A stretch of 8,440 nucleotides of DNA from a bacterium UBA2214 (GTDB taxonomy: Bacteria > Zhuqueibacterota > Zhuqueibacteria > Residuimicrobiales > Residuimicrobiaceae): NCBI GenBank assembly GCA_002327255.1, contig DCUM01000243.1:12886-21325 (forward strand), given 5' to 3'. A program made the translations under genes and the position numbers. Numbering within the stretch: the first letter of the stretch is position 1; each line of letters opens with the position of its first letter. Of the stretch, positions 1 through 5,693 are shown piece after piece. The notes below the pieces were generated by a model. The model did not search any database. It saw only the letters and a list, made by a program, of their open reading frames with translations, and was not told the DNA's origin.

Positions 1-37
1 AGAGCGTCACCCCGCAGGGTTCGGGATACCTTTGCGC

Positions 38-1126
38 CTAATCCCGCACCCGCGCATCCAGCAGTTTTTTCAACCCCGCCGAGCTCTTCGGCGACCAGCC
101 GAAGGAGCGCTTCCACACCTCGTCGCTTTCCATGCACAAATAGACCAGTACGTCCGGAGAATAAGCACGTATCCATTGATACATCCTGCTGAACATCTCG
201 ATGCGGATGGGTTTGAAATAGCGGTATTTGTTGTCCACCCCCGGCAACAACTCGCCGAGAACGATCTCCGATTCCGGGTGATTCTCGCGGATGATCTCAT
301 CCAGCAGGGGCGGATAACGCAGGGCGCCCAGACTGATCCAGGCGATGTTGTGCGGATCGATGCGGCTGAAAATGGCATCGACGGTGGCGCGATATCCCTG
401 CGCCCAATCCGGATGGTAGAGCATGGGATCAAAATGAAAGCCGAGCCGGAATCCCGCCTTTTGCACTTCCACCGCCGCATCCAGGCGTTCCTGCAGCGAG
501 GGCGCGTGGGGCTCCTCTGATGCCGACATGGCTTCGGCATTGACCGACCACGAGACCACGGTGCGACGATTGTGCCGCAGCCGCACAAAATGATCGATGA
601 GGGTGTTTTTACTTTTCAGTTCGATGATGGCATTGGACTTGTCGGAGAAATAATGCACCAGGTCGCCGCTCCAGGCGGCAAAATGGTCGAAGGTCAGGCT
701 GTCGCTCAATTCGCCGGTGCCAATGCGAAAAAAACGCCGCGGAAAACGGCCGAGCTTTTCATCCAGTTCGGCGAAGAGGGCATCCAGATTGGTGTAAAGT
801 GTGGTCATGGGCACATTGAGATAGGCCTGGAGGATGCAGTACGAGCAGTCGAGATCGCATCCGGCGGCGATGTCGAGGTTTTGATAGAGACAGCAGATGT
901 GCCGTGAAGTGCCCGGACAGAGCCGCAGGAAAGGACCGCGCTGTCGCGCCAGCAGAATGCTATTGCCGCCCGGCGGCGCTTCCCACTGGTCGAGGGAGGG
1001 TATCGGGGTCACGGCCGCATGCGGCAGATGGACGAGAATGCGCTGCGTCCACGGCGACTCCCGCACCGCTTCTTCGATATAAATCCTGTCCGGCACAAAC
1101 GGTTTGTAGCGGCCATGCCGTTTCAT
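38..1126 (-). CDS. Spore photoproduct lyase-like radical SAM protein (SplB superfamily)
   Basis: A 362-aa protein with the radical SAM cluster motif CX3CX2C at C90, C94 and C97, inside GCDLDCSYCILQAYLN, which closely matches the cluster region of spore photoproduct lyase (SPL). Further SPL-superfamily marks are CPGT (70-73) with the CC pair at 78-79, TNLDALFAEL (112-121), RIGTGELSDSL (134-144), the KSKN segment (171-174), SWSVNAE (192-198) and GFRLGFHFDP (225-234). Members bind a [4Fe-4S] cluster and cleave S-adenosylmethionine to a 5'-deoxyadenosyl radical. True SPL repairs the thymine spore photoproduct using a hydrogen-donating cysteine (C141 in Bacillus). Here the aligned stretch, near residues 134-144, has no cysteine, so the reaction may differ. 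The ATG overlaps the upstream stop (ATGA) and only a weak G-rich Shine-Dalgarno is present, so it is probably translated by coupling. The family is clear; the substrate is unknown. Confidence 0.9.
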   Translation of the reverse strand: MKRHGRYKPFVPDRIYIEEAVRESPWTQRILVHLPHAAVTPIPSLDQWEAPPGGNSILLARQRGPFLRLCPGTSRHICCLYQNLDIAAGCDLDCSYCILQAYLNVPMTTLYTNLDALFAELDEKLGRFPRRFFRIGTGELSDSLTFDHFAAWSGDLVHYFSDKSNAIIELKSKNTLIDHFVRLRHNRRTVVSWSVNAEAMSASEEPHAPSLQERLDAAVEVQKAGFRLGFHFDPMLYHPDWAQGYRATVDAIFSRIDPHNIAWISLGALRYPPLLDEIIRENHPESEIVLGELLPGVDNKYRYFKPIRIEMFSRMYQWIRAYSPDVLVYLCMESDEVWKRSFGWSPKSSAGLKKLLDARVRD

Positions 1127-2094
1127 GCCAGCCCCGTCATTTCATCGATCAGTCCCTGCTCCAGCATGGTTTCCAGCACCCTGAGCCGTCGCCGCAACTC
1201 CCTGGCGCTGCGGAAGCTCAACTCAAGATGAAACTGATCGGAGGCGAAATAGGGCGCCGGCCGCAGCTGGATGCCGGGGGGCAGTTTGGCGCGGCGGAGA
1301 ATTTTTTCATATCGATCCACGGCGGCGCTGTAGGTCGGGTATCTGAGATGCATCAGGGCTGACTTTAGTTGGTCGCTTTTTTGCGTGGGTGTCAGCACCG
1401 CTTCGGCGAGGATAGCGGCCAGCGGATTTTTATCCATCAATTCTGTCAGGGGCCTCTTCTCTATGCGCTCGAGATCGGTGAGGAGGAGCCAGAATTCGCG
1501 CTGGCGGTTCTTGCCGAGGCGGAGGCATTGGATGACGCCGTGGAAACAATGCTGATCCGAAGCCGGCCGCTGCGCCAGCGCCACAGCGATTTCCAGCGAA
1601 AGGGCATCTTGCATCAGCAGCCGTTGCAAGGACAACGACAGCTGATGCAGGGGCGCATAAAGGGCATAGAGTTTGGGACTGGGCGCGAGGCGCATCAGGG
1701 GGAAAAAGGTGCGGATGATATCCTCACGGGACTGCGACCAGCCGCTTTCGAGGCGGGCGATGGCATGGGAGACCTGCAACGGAGGCAGCGGGTTGCTGTG
1801 CGCTATTTCCGCCAGACGCCATTTGAAGATTTCCAGGGTCTCCGCAGCAGCGTCAAAGATCAGAGCGGGGACGCTATTCAGTCCGGCCGCATGGGCCGCC
1901 TGGAGACGGTGGAATCCCGAGACGACACGGTAAAGTCCATCCGGACGGGCCTGCAAGCGCAGCGGCTGCGTCAGTCCAATAACGGCTATCGAGGCAGCCA
2001 GAGCCGGATCGGCCTCGAGCGGCCTCAGGCAGAAAAGCCGGTCATCGCCATCGATTTGTACCGTGTCAATCGTATCGAATAGAGTTTCTAACAT
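1123..2094 (-). CDS. ParB/RepB-like protein with ParB N-terminal domain
   Basis: A 323-aa protein from the ATG at 2094. Residues about 15-100 look like a ParB/sulfiredoxin-fold N-terminal domain: LRPLEADPALAASIAVIGLT, then YRVVSGFHRLQAAHAAG with the SGFHR box at 59-63, where chromosomal ParB has GERR, then VPALIFD. Residues about 107-175 are helical and resemble the ParB/KorB helix-turn-helix region, including LSLSLQRLLMQDALSLEIAVAL. The C-terminal part (about 240-320) is basic and helical (RRAKLPP, ARELRRRLRVLE) and I do not recognise it. An in-frame TTG at 2175 would add 27 residues, but the ATG has AAAGGGAG just upstream and the conserved domain begins after it. There is no parA or obvious parS, and the next gene is an SPL-like radical SAM protein, so it is unlikely to be a partition protein. 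DNA binding or nucleotide hydrolysis is possible but inferred. Confidence 0.8.
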   Translation of the reverse strand: MLETLFDTIDTVQIDGDDRLFCLRPLEADPALAASIAVIGLTQPLRLQARPDGLYRVVSGFHRLQAAHAAGLNSVPALIFDAAAETLEIFKWRLAEIAHSNPLPPLQVSHAIARLESGWSQSREDIIRTFFPLMRLAPSPKLYALYAPLHQLSLSLQRLLMQDALSLEIAVALAQRPASDQHCFHGVIQCLRLGKNRQREFWLLLTDLERIEKRPLTELMDKNPLAAILAEAVLTPTQKSDQLKSALMHLRYPTYSAAVDRYEKILRRAKLPPGIQLRPAPYFASDQFHLELSFRSARELRRRLRVLETMLEQGLIDEMTGLA

Positions 2095-2096
2095 GT

Positions 2097-2104
2097 CTCC
2101 CTTT
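2097..2104 (-). promoter_or_regulatory. Ribosome binding site of the ParB-like gene
   Basis: On the minus strand AAAGGGAG lies directly before AC and the ATG at 2094. If AAAGG is the pairing part, the spacer is 5 nt. This supports the ATG start over the TTG 27 codons upstream. Confidence 0.55.
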
Positions 2105-2227
2105 CTGACGGGCGTAAATGCCTGGAAAAGACTTTTTTGACAGGGCGCCATCCGCCGCAAATCGTCCGCCGGCAAGCGTCAGCCGGAATCAATCCGCACC
2201 GCAGACGCCGCTGTGGCAGCCGGATAA

Positions 2228-2257
2228 AATGTAATCATTAAAAAGGGATATAAGCAA
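2228..2257 (-). promoter_or_regulatory. Candidate promoter for the ParB-like/SPL-like operon
   Basis: On the minus strand TTGCTT (2257-2252) and TACATT (2233-2228) are 18 nt apart, a weak sigma-70-type pair (3/6 and 4/6 matches) in the most AT-rich part of this intergenic region. It would leave a leader of roughly 125 nt before the ATG at 2094. The two arms of a 7-bp inverted repeat overlap its -35 and -10 elements. Weak, so suggestive only. Confidence 0.3.
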
Positions 2258-2263
2258 ATGATT
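2233..2263. repeat. Inverted repeat AATCATT / AATGATT, candidate operator
   Basis: Perfect 7-bp arms at 2233-2239 and 2257-2263 are separated by 17 nt. The arms coincide with the -10 and -35 of the candidate minus-strand promoter, which is where a repressor site would sit. It could also form a small hairpin. Short AT-rich dyads do arise by chance. Confidence 0.35.
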
Positions 2264-2391
2264 TTACCCGGATCGATCAAAAACCGGGAGGAATATGCGG
2301 CGACTTGAGATTTGAGCATGACCTGAACGGGACGATTCAGCCCCCGCCTGGACGCGGTCAACTTTTGGGAAAAGAACACGAAAAGATACGG

Positions 2392-2408
2392 CCCGGCGGC
2401 CCCGGCGG
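2392..2408. repeat. Tandem CCCGGCGG repeat
   Basis: Two exact copies of CCCGGCGG, at 2392-2399 and 2401-2408, are separated by one C. The sequence GGCCGCCCGG at about 2429-2438 is nearly complementary, so a GC-rich hairpin with a bulge could form. No function can be assigned. Confidence 0.4.
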
Positions 2409-2493
2409 TTTATAAATGAAACAGATCCGGCCGCCCGGCTTCTTTTGGCAGTTACACGACGGGTACGGTTTTCAGCACCCGCAATAAATTCCC

Positions 2494-2522
2494 TTGACAA
2501 TTTTCTCATTTATTAGTAAGAT
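2494..2522 (+). promoter_or_regulatory. Sigma-70-type promoter of ssb
   Basis: A perfect -35 hexamer TTGACA (2494-2499), an optimal 17-nt spacer that is AT-rich, and TAAGAT (2517-2522, 4/6 match to TATAAT including the key T, A and final T). Transcription would begin near 2529, giving a leader of about 48 nt before the ssb ATG. This is the best promoter-like sequence in the window and it faces the right gene. Confidence 0.75.
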
Positions 2523-2560
2523 AAGTCAGGGCGGGATAATTCGAGAACAGCAGTGGAACA

Positions 2561-2570
2561 AAAAAGGAGG
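2561..2570 (+). promoter_or_regulatory. Strong ribosome binding site of ssb
   Basis: AAAAAGGAGG, with a near-complete anti-SD complement, lies 6 nt before the ATG at 2577. This fixes that ATG as the ssb start rather than the in-frame GTG at 2553, which lies upstream of the SD itself. Confidence 0.85.
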
Positions 2571-2576
2571 CGTCAA

Positions 2577-3023
2577 ATGGCTTTCGATAGTAAAGGCACC
2601 CTGAACAAAGTGATGCTCATCGGAAGACTGGGCGCAGACCCCGAGCTCAAATACACCCCGTCCAGCGCGGCAGTGTTGACCATCAGCATTGCGACCAACA
2701 CATCGTGGAAAGATCAGGAAAACAAATTTCAGGAAAAAACCGAGTGGCATCGCGTCGTGGCCTGGCGCAAACTGGCTGAAACCATTGGTCAGTATGCCAA
2801 AAAAGGCACCCGTGTCTATGTGGAAGGCAAGCTGACCACCCGTAACTGGAACGACAAGGACGGCGTCAAACACTACACCACCGAAATACAGGCCGACCAT
2901 ATCCAGTTGCTCGAGAGCCGGGGAGAACGCGAGGTGGGCGGCGATACGGCGGAGCCGCCGGTTCCATCCGAAGGTGATTTCAGCACCCCGGGCCCGGAAG
3001 AAGCGGATGATCTGCCCTTTTAG
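2577..3023 (+). CDS. ssb: Single-stranded DNA-binding protein
   Basis: A 148-aa SSB, which coats single-stranded DNA in replication, recombination and repair, normally as a tetramer. The OB-fold covers about residues 8-112: LNKVMLIGRLGADPELKYTP at the N terminus, ATNTSWKD (39-46), TEWHRVVAWRKLAE (55-68), GTRVYVEGKLTTRNW (77-91) and YTTEIQADHIQLL (100-112). These hold the aromatic residues typical of DNA-stacking positions (W44, W57, W63, W91). A short, acidic, Pro/Gly-containing linker (about 113-143) leads to the conserved tip DDLPF, the docking site for SSB partner proteins. The linker is shorter than in the roughly 178-aa E. coli protein. The start is set by a strong Shine-Dalgarno; the family start MxxxLNKV also agrees. 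It has its own promoter and a terminator behind it, so it appears monocistronic, and it lacks the common rpsF/rpsR neighbours. Confidence 0.97.
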   Translation: MAFDSKGTLNKVMLIGRLGADPELKYTPSSAAVLTISIATNTSWKDQENKFQEKTEWHRVVAWRKLAETIGQYAKKGTRVYVEGKLTTRNWNDKDGVKHYTTEIQADHIQLLESRGEREVGGDTAEPPVPSEGDFSTPGPEEADDLPF

Positions 3024-3036
3024 GTGGCGTTCTGCT

Positions 3037-3074
3037 GTGTAGGAGATACCGCGGGGTGTGCGCATCGTCTACAC
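3037..3074 (+). other. Possible weak hairpin in the ssb 3' region
   Basis: GTGTAG (3037-3042) and CTACAC (3069-3074) are perfectly complementary 6-mers with a 26-nt loop. They sit between the ssb stop and the terminator. By itself this is thermodynamically marginal. It matters only if the segment acts as a leader for cdd. Confidence 0.25.
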
Positions 3075-3086
3075 GGTTTGACTTGT

Positions 3087-3122
3087 AAATCCAAGGTCCG
3101 CAGCGACTTTGGATTTTTTTTT
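3087..3122 (+). terminator. Rho-independent terminator between ssb and cdd
   Basis: A 12-bp stem pairs AAATCCAAGGTC (3087-3098) with GACTTTGGATTT (3105-3116), with one G-U pair and a 6-nt loop (CGCAGC). It is followed by T residues so that an unbroken run of nine T spans 3114-3122. This is a textbook intrinsic terminator for ssb. It ends only 23 nt before the preferred cdd start, so cdd either depends on read-through, on a promoter hidden in or upstream of the hairpin, or on regulated termination. Confidence 0.88.
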
Positions 3123-3135
3123 CTTACCATGACGT

Positions 3136-3139
3136 GGAG
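3136..3139 (+). promoter_or_regulatory. Ribosome binding site supporting the TTG start of cdd
   Basis: GGAG lies 6 nt upstream of TTG at 3146. The alternative in-frame GTG at 3134 overlaps this motif and has only a T-rich terminator tail upstream, with no Shine-Dalgarno. Confidence 0.6.
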
Positions 3140-3145
3140 AATCGT

Positions 3146-3544
3146 TTGGATATTCAGGGTTTGATTCGAGCGGCCCATGCGGCCACGCAGCATGCCCGGG
3201 CGCCTTATTCCGGCTTCAAGGTCGGTGCGGCCCTGTTGTGCGACGACGGCACCCTCTATACCGGCGTCAATGTCGAGAGCAGTTCTTACGGCCTGACCAT
3301 CTGCGCCGAACGCGTCGCCTTGTTCAAAGCCCTGTCAGAGGGACATTCCGGTTTTCAGGCCATTGCCGTGATCTGCGCCAATCGCACCTGGTGTCCGCCC
3401 TGCGGCGCCTGCCGCCAGGTGCTGTGGGACTGGGCGCGGGATATCACGGTCATCCTTGCCAGGGATGAAAATGACTATCAGCAGATGAAACTCAGCACCC
3501 TCTTGCCGCACGCCTTTGACAACGGGTATCTCCTCCATGAATGA
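3146..3544 (+). CDS. cdd: Cytidine deaminase (homotetrameric, zinc-dependent)
   Basis: A 132-aa enzyme that hydrolytically deaminates cytidine and deoxycytidine to uridine and deoxyuridine in pyrimidine salvage. The zinc site is complete: C53-A-E55 (TICAERVALFKA), with E55 the proton-shuttling catalytic glutamate, and PCGACRQ supplying C86 and C89. The substrate-binding segment APYSGFKVGAAL (19-30) and VNVESSSYG (41-49) with N42 and E44 are in place. Length fits the short tetrameric class rather than the roughly 290-aa E. coli dimer. I prefer the TTG start at 3146 because it has a GGAG 6 nt upstream and gives the same 22-residue distance to the APYS motif as Bacillus subtilis Cdd. GTG at 3134 would add only four residues. 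It is first in the salvage operon and overlaps udk by 8 nt. Confidence 0.95.
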   Translation: MDIQGLIRAAHAATQHARAPYSGFKVGAALLCDDGTLYTGVNVESSSYGLTICAERVALFKALSEGHSGFQAIAVICANRTWCPPCGACRQVLWDWARDITVILARDENDYQQMKLSTLLPHAFDNGYLLHE

Positions 3545-4178
3545 CCAAGCAGTCTGTCTGATCATCGGTATTGCCGGACCTTCCGGTTCTGGAAAGAGTT
3601 TTCTGGCGGAGCGCATTCTCGACGCCCTTCCGGATCGCTCCGGCGCCATTCTCTCCCAGGATCACTATTATCGCGAACGTTCCGATCTCACTCTGGCCGC
3701 ACGGCAGAATATCAATTACGATCACCCGGACGCCCTGGAATTTTCCCTGTTGAGCGCCCATCTGCGCCAGCTGCGCCAGGGCCGGCGCATCACCCACCCG
3801 CTTTACGATTTCTCGCAACATAACCGCCGCGCAGAGAGCGGCGCCCTGGTGCCGCACGATTACATCCTCGTCGATGGCATTCTGCTCTTCGCCATACCCG
3901 AACTGCTGCCTCTGTTCGACTTGAAAGTCTATGTCGATACGCCCCTGGATATCTGTTTCATCCGGCGCCTGCGGCGGGATGTGCAGGAGCGCGGCCGCAC
4001 CGTAGCGTCGGTCATCGACCAGTATCTGCACAGCGTTCGTCCCATGTTTCAGCAATTTGTGGCGCCAAGCCGCGGCAATGCCGATGTGATCGTGGCGGGA
4101 GACGGCGCCATGGGACAGGAAGTGCAGAGCGTATTACAGCACCTGCAGCCGCTCCTGTTGCCGCTCAGAAAAGGATGA
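3537..4178 (+). CDS. udk: Uridine/cytidine kinase
   Basis: A 213-aa nucleoside kinase that phosphorylates uridine and cytidine to UMP and CMP with ATP or GTP. A P-loop lies at GPSGSGKS (14-21). D42 in SQDHYYR occupies the catalytic aspartate position of the family. NYDHPDA (60-66) and PLYDFSQHNR (88-97, with Y90 and H95 matching the base-recognition Tyr and His of human UCK2) form the nucleoside site. VDGILLF (112-118) replaces the more usual VEGIL, FIRRLRRD (141-148) with QERGRT forms the lid region, and PMFQQFVAPSRGNADVIV (169-186) is the conserved C-terminal segment. Length matches Udk (about 210 aa). ATG at 3537 sits inside the end of cdd (8-nt overlap) with little Shine-Dalgarno, so coupling is likely. 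A TTG seven codons upstream is possible but not needed by the domain. Its substrate is the product of the preceding deaminase. Confidence 0.95.
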   Translation: MNDQAVCLIIGIAGPSGSGKSFLAERILDALPDRSGAILSQDHYYRERSDLTLAARQNINYDHPDALEFSLLSAHLRQLRQGRRITHPLYDFSQHNRRAESGALVPHDYILVDGILLFAIPELLPLFDLKVYVDTPLDICFIRRLRRDVQERGRTVASVIDQYLHSVRPMFQQFVAPSRGNADVIVAGDGAMGQEVQSVLQHLQPLLLPLRKG

Positions 4179-4194
4179 TGAGGAGACCCCCGCG

Positions 4195-5079
4195 ATGTCG
4201 CAAAACGCCTGGCAGGAAGTACTGACTTATGAACATGACCTGATCGTGCGCGGCCTGGCCTTGTTGAACACAGAGCTGGACAACCTCGAAGCAGGGAAAG
4301 CGGATCTGGTCAAAATGCAACAAATTCTAGACTTTCTCCTCGATTTCGGCGACAAGGTGCATAACGTCAAGGAGGAAAATCATCTCTTTCCGCTGCTGGT
4401 GGAGCGCGGCGTACCGCAGTCCGGGCTGATCCGCGACATGCTGCTCGAGCACGAAGCGGAACGGGAGTTGCTGGTGCGCGCGTTGACCCGTCTGAACATG
4501 ATGCTGCATGCATCGCTCGAAGACCGCCATCTCTTTGTGAATAAACTTCGCGCCTACGCGGCCAGACGGCAGGAGCATATCGAAATTGAGAATAAAGAAT
4601 TATACCCGTTGGGTATCGCTGCCATCCCCCTCGAGGATGTAGACAAATTGCTCGCCAGCTTTGCCAGGGTGGATGAGATCAATTTGTATCAGAATGCGGT
4701 TCTGCATTTTACCCGGCTGTTGCAGCATTGGGAGGAGCGACCGTCTGCGCCGCTTCCAGCGGCGCGCACGCTGTCCAATAGCGAATGGCAGGCGGTGGTG
4801 GATCATCTGCCGCTGGCCATGGTTTTCTATGATGCACAGAATATCGCCGAGATGAGCAACAGCCTGGCGCAACGCCGCACCATCCCCTGGCAGGATGTGC
4901 GCCCGGCGGAGAGCCAGATGGCCGCGCTGTTCGAAAAACTGAGATCAGGGTCTGAAGATTCTGCCGTCGTGACCAAAGAAAGCGGCGGCCGGAATTTTCA
5001 GCTCGTCTATCGGGCCGTCCGCAATGAAAAAGGGGTCTTTATCGGCACATTGGAAATCGTAACAGAAATAAAGCCATGA
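4195..5079 (+). CDS. Hemerythrin (HHE) domain protein with C-terminal PAS domain
   Basis: A 294-aa soluble protein. Residues about 5-150 form a four-helix hemerythrin-like HHE domain with candidate iron ligands H14 (YEHDL), H56 and E60 (VHNVKEEN), H86 (LLEHEAER), and H128 and E132 (RQEHIEIEN); H63 lies beside the second helix. Residues about 197-294 resemble the PAS domain at the end of DUF438-type proteins: VDHLPLAMVFYD, then LRSGSEDSAVV, then VYRAVRNEKGVFIGTLEIVTEI. The family's usual N-terminal DUF438 domain is absent and its CHPPKS-like segment reads VRPAES here. HHE domains bind di-iron and sense or carry oxygen or NO; PAS domains sense ligands or mediate contacts. There is no kinase, GGDEF or HTH output, so its partner is unknown. 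AGGAG lies 9 nt before the ATG. The gene follows udk by 16 nt and precedes tdk by 20 nt, so it is probably co-transcribed with salvage genes, an unexpected setting. Confidence 0.87.
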   Translation: MSQNAWQEVLTYEHDLIVRGLALLNTELDNLEAGKADLVKMQQILDFLLDFGDKVHNVKEENHLFPLLVERGVPQSGLIRDMLLEHEAERELLVRALTRLNMMLHASLEDRHLFVNKLRAYAARRQEHIEIENKELYPLGIAAIPLEDVDKLLASFARVDEINLYQNAVLHFTRLLQHWEERPSAPLPAARTLSNSEWQAVVDHLPLAMVFYDAQNIAEMSNSLAQRRTIPWQDVRPAESQMAALFEKLRSGSEDSAVVTKESGGRNFQLVYRAVRNEKGVFIGTLEIVTEIKP

Positions 5080-5099
5080 ATCAGGTGTAGGAGATCAGG

Positions 5100-5693
5100 A
5101 TGTTACATATCGTTCCCAAAGAGACAGGCTGGATCGAAGTCATCTGCGGCAGTATGTTCAGCGGCAAGACCGAGGAACTGATCCGCCGTCTGCGCCGCGC
5201 CCAGATCGCGAAACAAAAAGTGGCCATTTTCAAACCCGTCATCGACGACCGCTATTCGAGTGAACACATCGTTTCGCACAATGAATGCCGCTTGCCCTCC
5301 ATAGCGGTCACCTCCGCCCGGGAGATTATCGAAAAAATGGCCGATGCCACGGTCATCGGCATCGACGAGGCGCAGTTTTTCGGCATGGATCTGGTGGCGG
5401 TGTGCCAGAAACTGGCGGATATGGGACGGCGCGTCATTGTCGCCGGTCTCGATCAGGATTACACCGGAAAACCCTTCGAGCCCATACCGCAGCTTCTGGC
5501 CGTGGCCGAGTATATCACCAAAACGCTGGCCATCTGCGTCAAATGCGGCAATCCGGCCAACCGCACGCAGCGGCTCAGCCACGATTCAGCCCGGGTCGTG
5601 GTGGGCGCCCAGAATATTTATGAGGCGCGCTGCCGCTTCTGTCATGAGGTTTTCACGGGCGAAGACGACAGCAAATCAGAGGAGCCGTTATGA
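5100..5693 (+). CDS. tdk: Thymidine kinase (type II)
   Basis: A 197-aa enzyme phosphorylating thymidine (and deoxyuridine) to the monophosphate. The P-loop GSMFSGKT (17-24) is the type II signature, followed by EELIRRLRRA. FKPVIDDRY (44-52) begins the next conserved block, and VIGIDEAQFF (85-94) is Walker B with E90 as the expected catalytic base. VAGLDQDYTGKPFEPIPQLL (114-133) is a strongly conserved block. The zinc domain has its four cysteines, C146/C149 and C178/C181, and the lasso segment that encloses thymidine lies between them. Length is typical. AGGAG sits 6 nt before the ATG. The stop overlaps the transporter start by 4 nt (ATGA), indicating coupling. As a salvage enzyme it would capture thymidine imported by the downstream transporter. 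Confidence 0.97.
   Translation: MLHIVPKETGWIEVICGSMFSGKTEELIRRLRRAQIAKQKVAIFKPVIDDRYSSEHIVSHNECRLPSIAVTSAREIIEKMADATVIGIDEAQFFGMDLVAVCQKLADMGRRVIVAGLDQDYTGKPFEPIPQLLAVAEYITKTLAICVKCGNPANRTQRLSHDSARVVVGAQNIYEARCRFCHEVFTGEDDSKSEEPL

Larger units (their letters stand above)
2095..2576. other. Divergent intergenic region between the ParB-like gene and ssb
   Basis: This 482-nt stretch separates two divergently transcribed units. Reading frames in it are short, use mixed codons and resemble no family I know, so I treat it as non-coding. From left to right it holds the leader of the ParB-like gene, an AT-rich island with a 7-bp dyad at 2233-2263 and a candidate minus-strand promoter, a 5-bp dyad CTGAA-N8-TTCAG at 2323-2340, a tandem CCCGGCGG pair at 2392-2408 with a GC-rich complementary arm near 2428-2437, and the ssb promoter and leader at 2494-2576. 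Confidence 0.6.

Noticed and set aside
22..46. CGGGAT/ATCCCG hairpin at the 3' end of the SPL-like gene as a terminator
   Set aside because: The stem is only 6 bp, spans the stop codon, and no U-run follows in the minus-strand transcript.
32..2082. Long plus-strand ORFs opposite the SPL-like and ParB-like genes
   Set aside because: They are antisense shadows. The minus-strand frames contain family motifs; these do not.
1123..2094. ParB-like protein as a chromosome or plasmid partition ParB
   Set aside because: No ParA gene, no visible parS palindromes, the GERR motif is replaced by GFHR, and the gene is coupled to a radical SAM protein.
2179..2509. Two small minus-strand ORFs upstream of the ParB-like gene
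   Set aside because: They overlap each other in different frames, lack clear Shine-Dalgarno sites and known motifs, and cross promoter-like sequence.
2526..3065. 179-aa minus-strand ORF opposite ssb
   Set aside because: A complete SSB with OB-fold and DDLPF tail is encoded on the plus strand.
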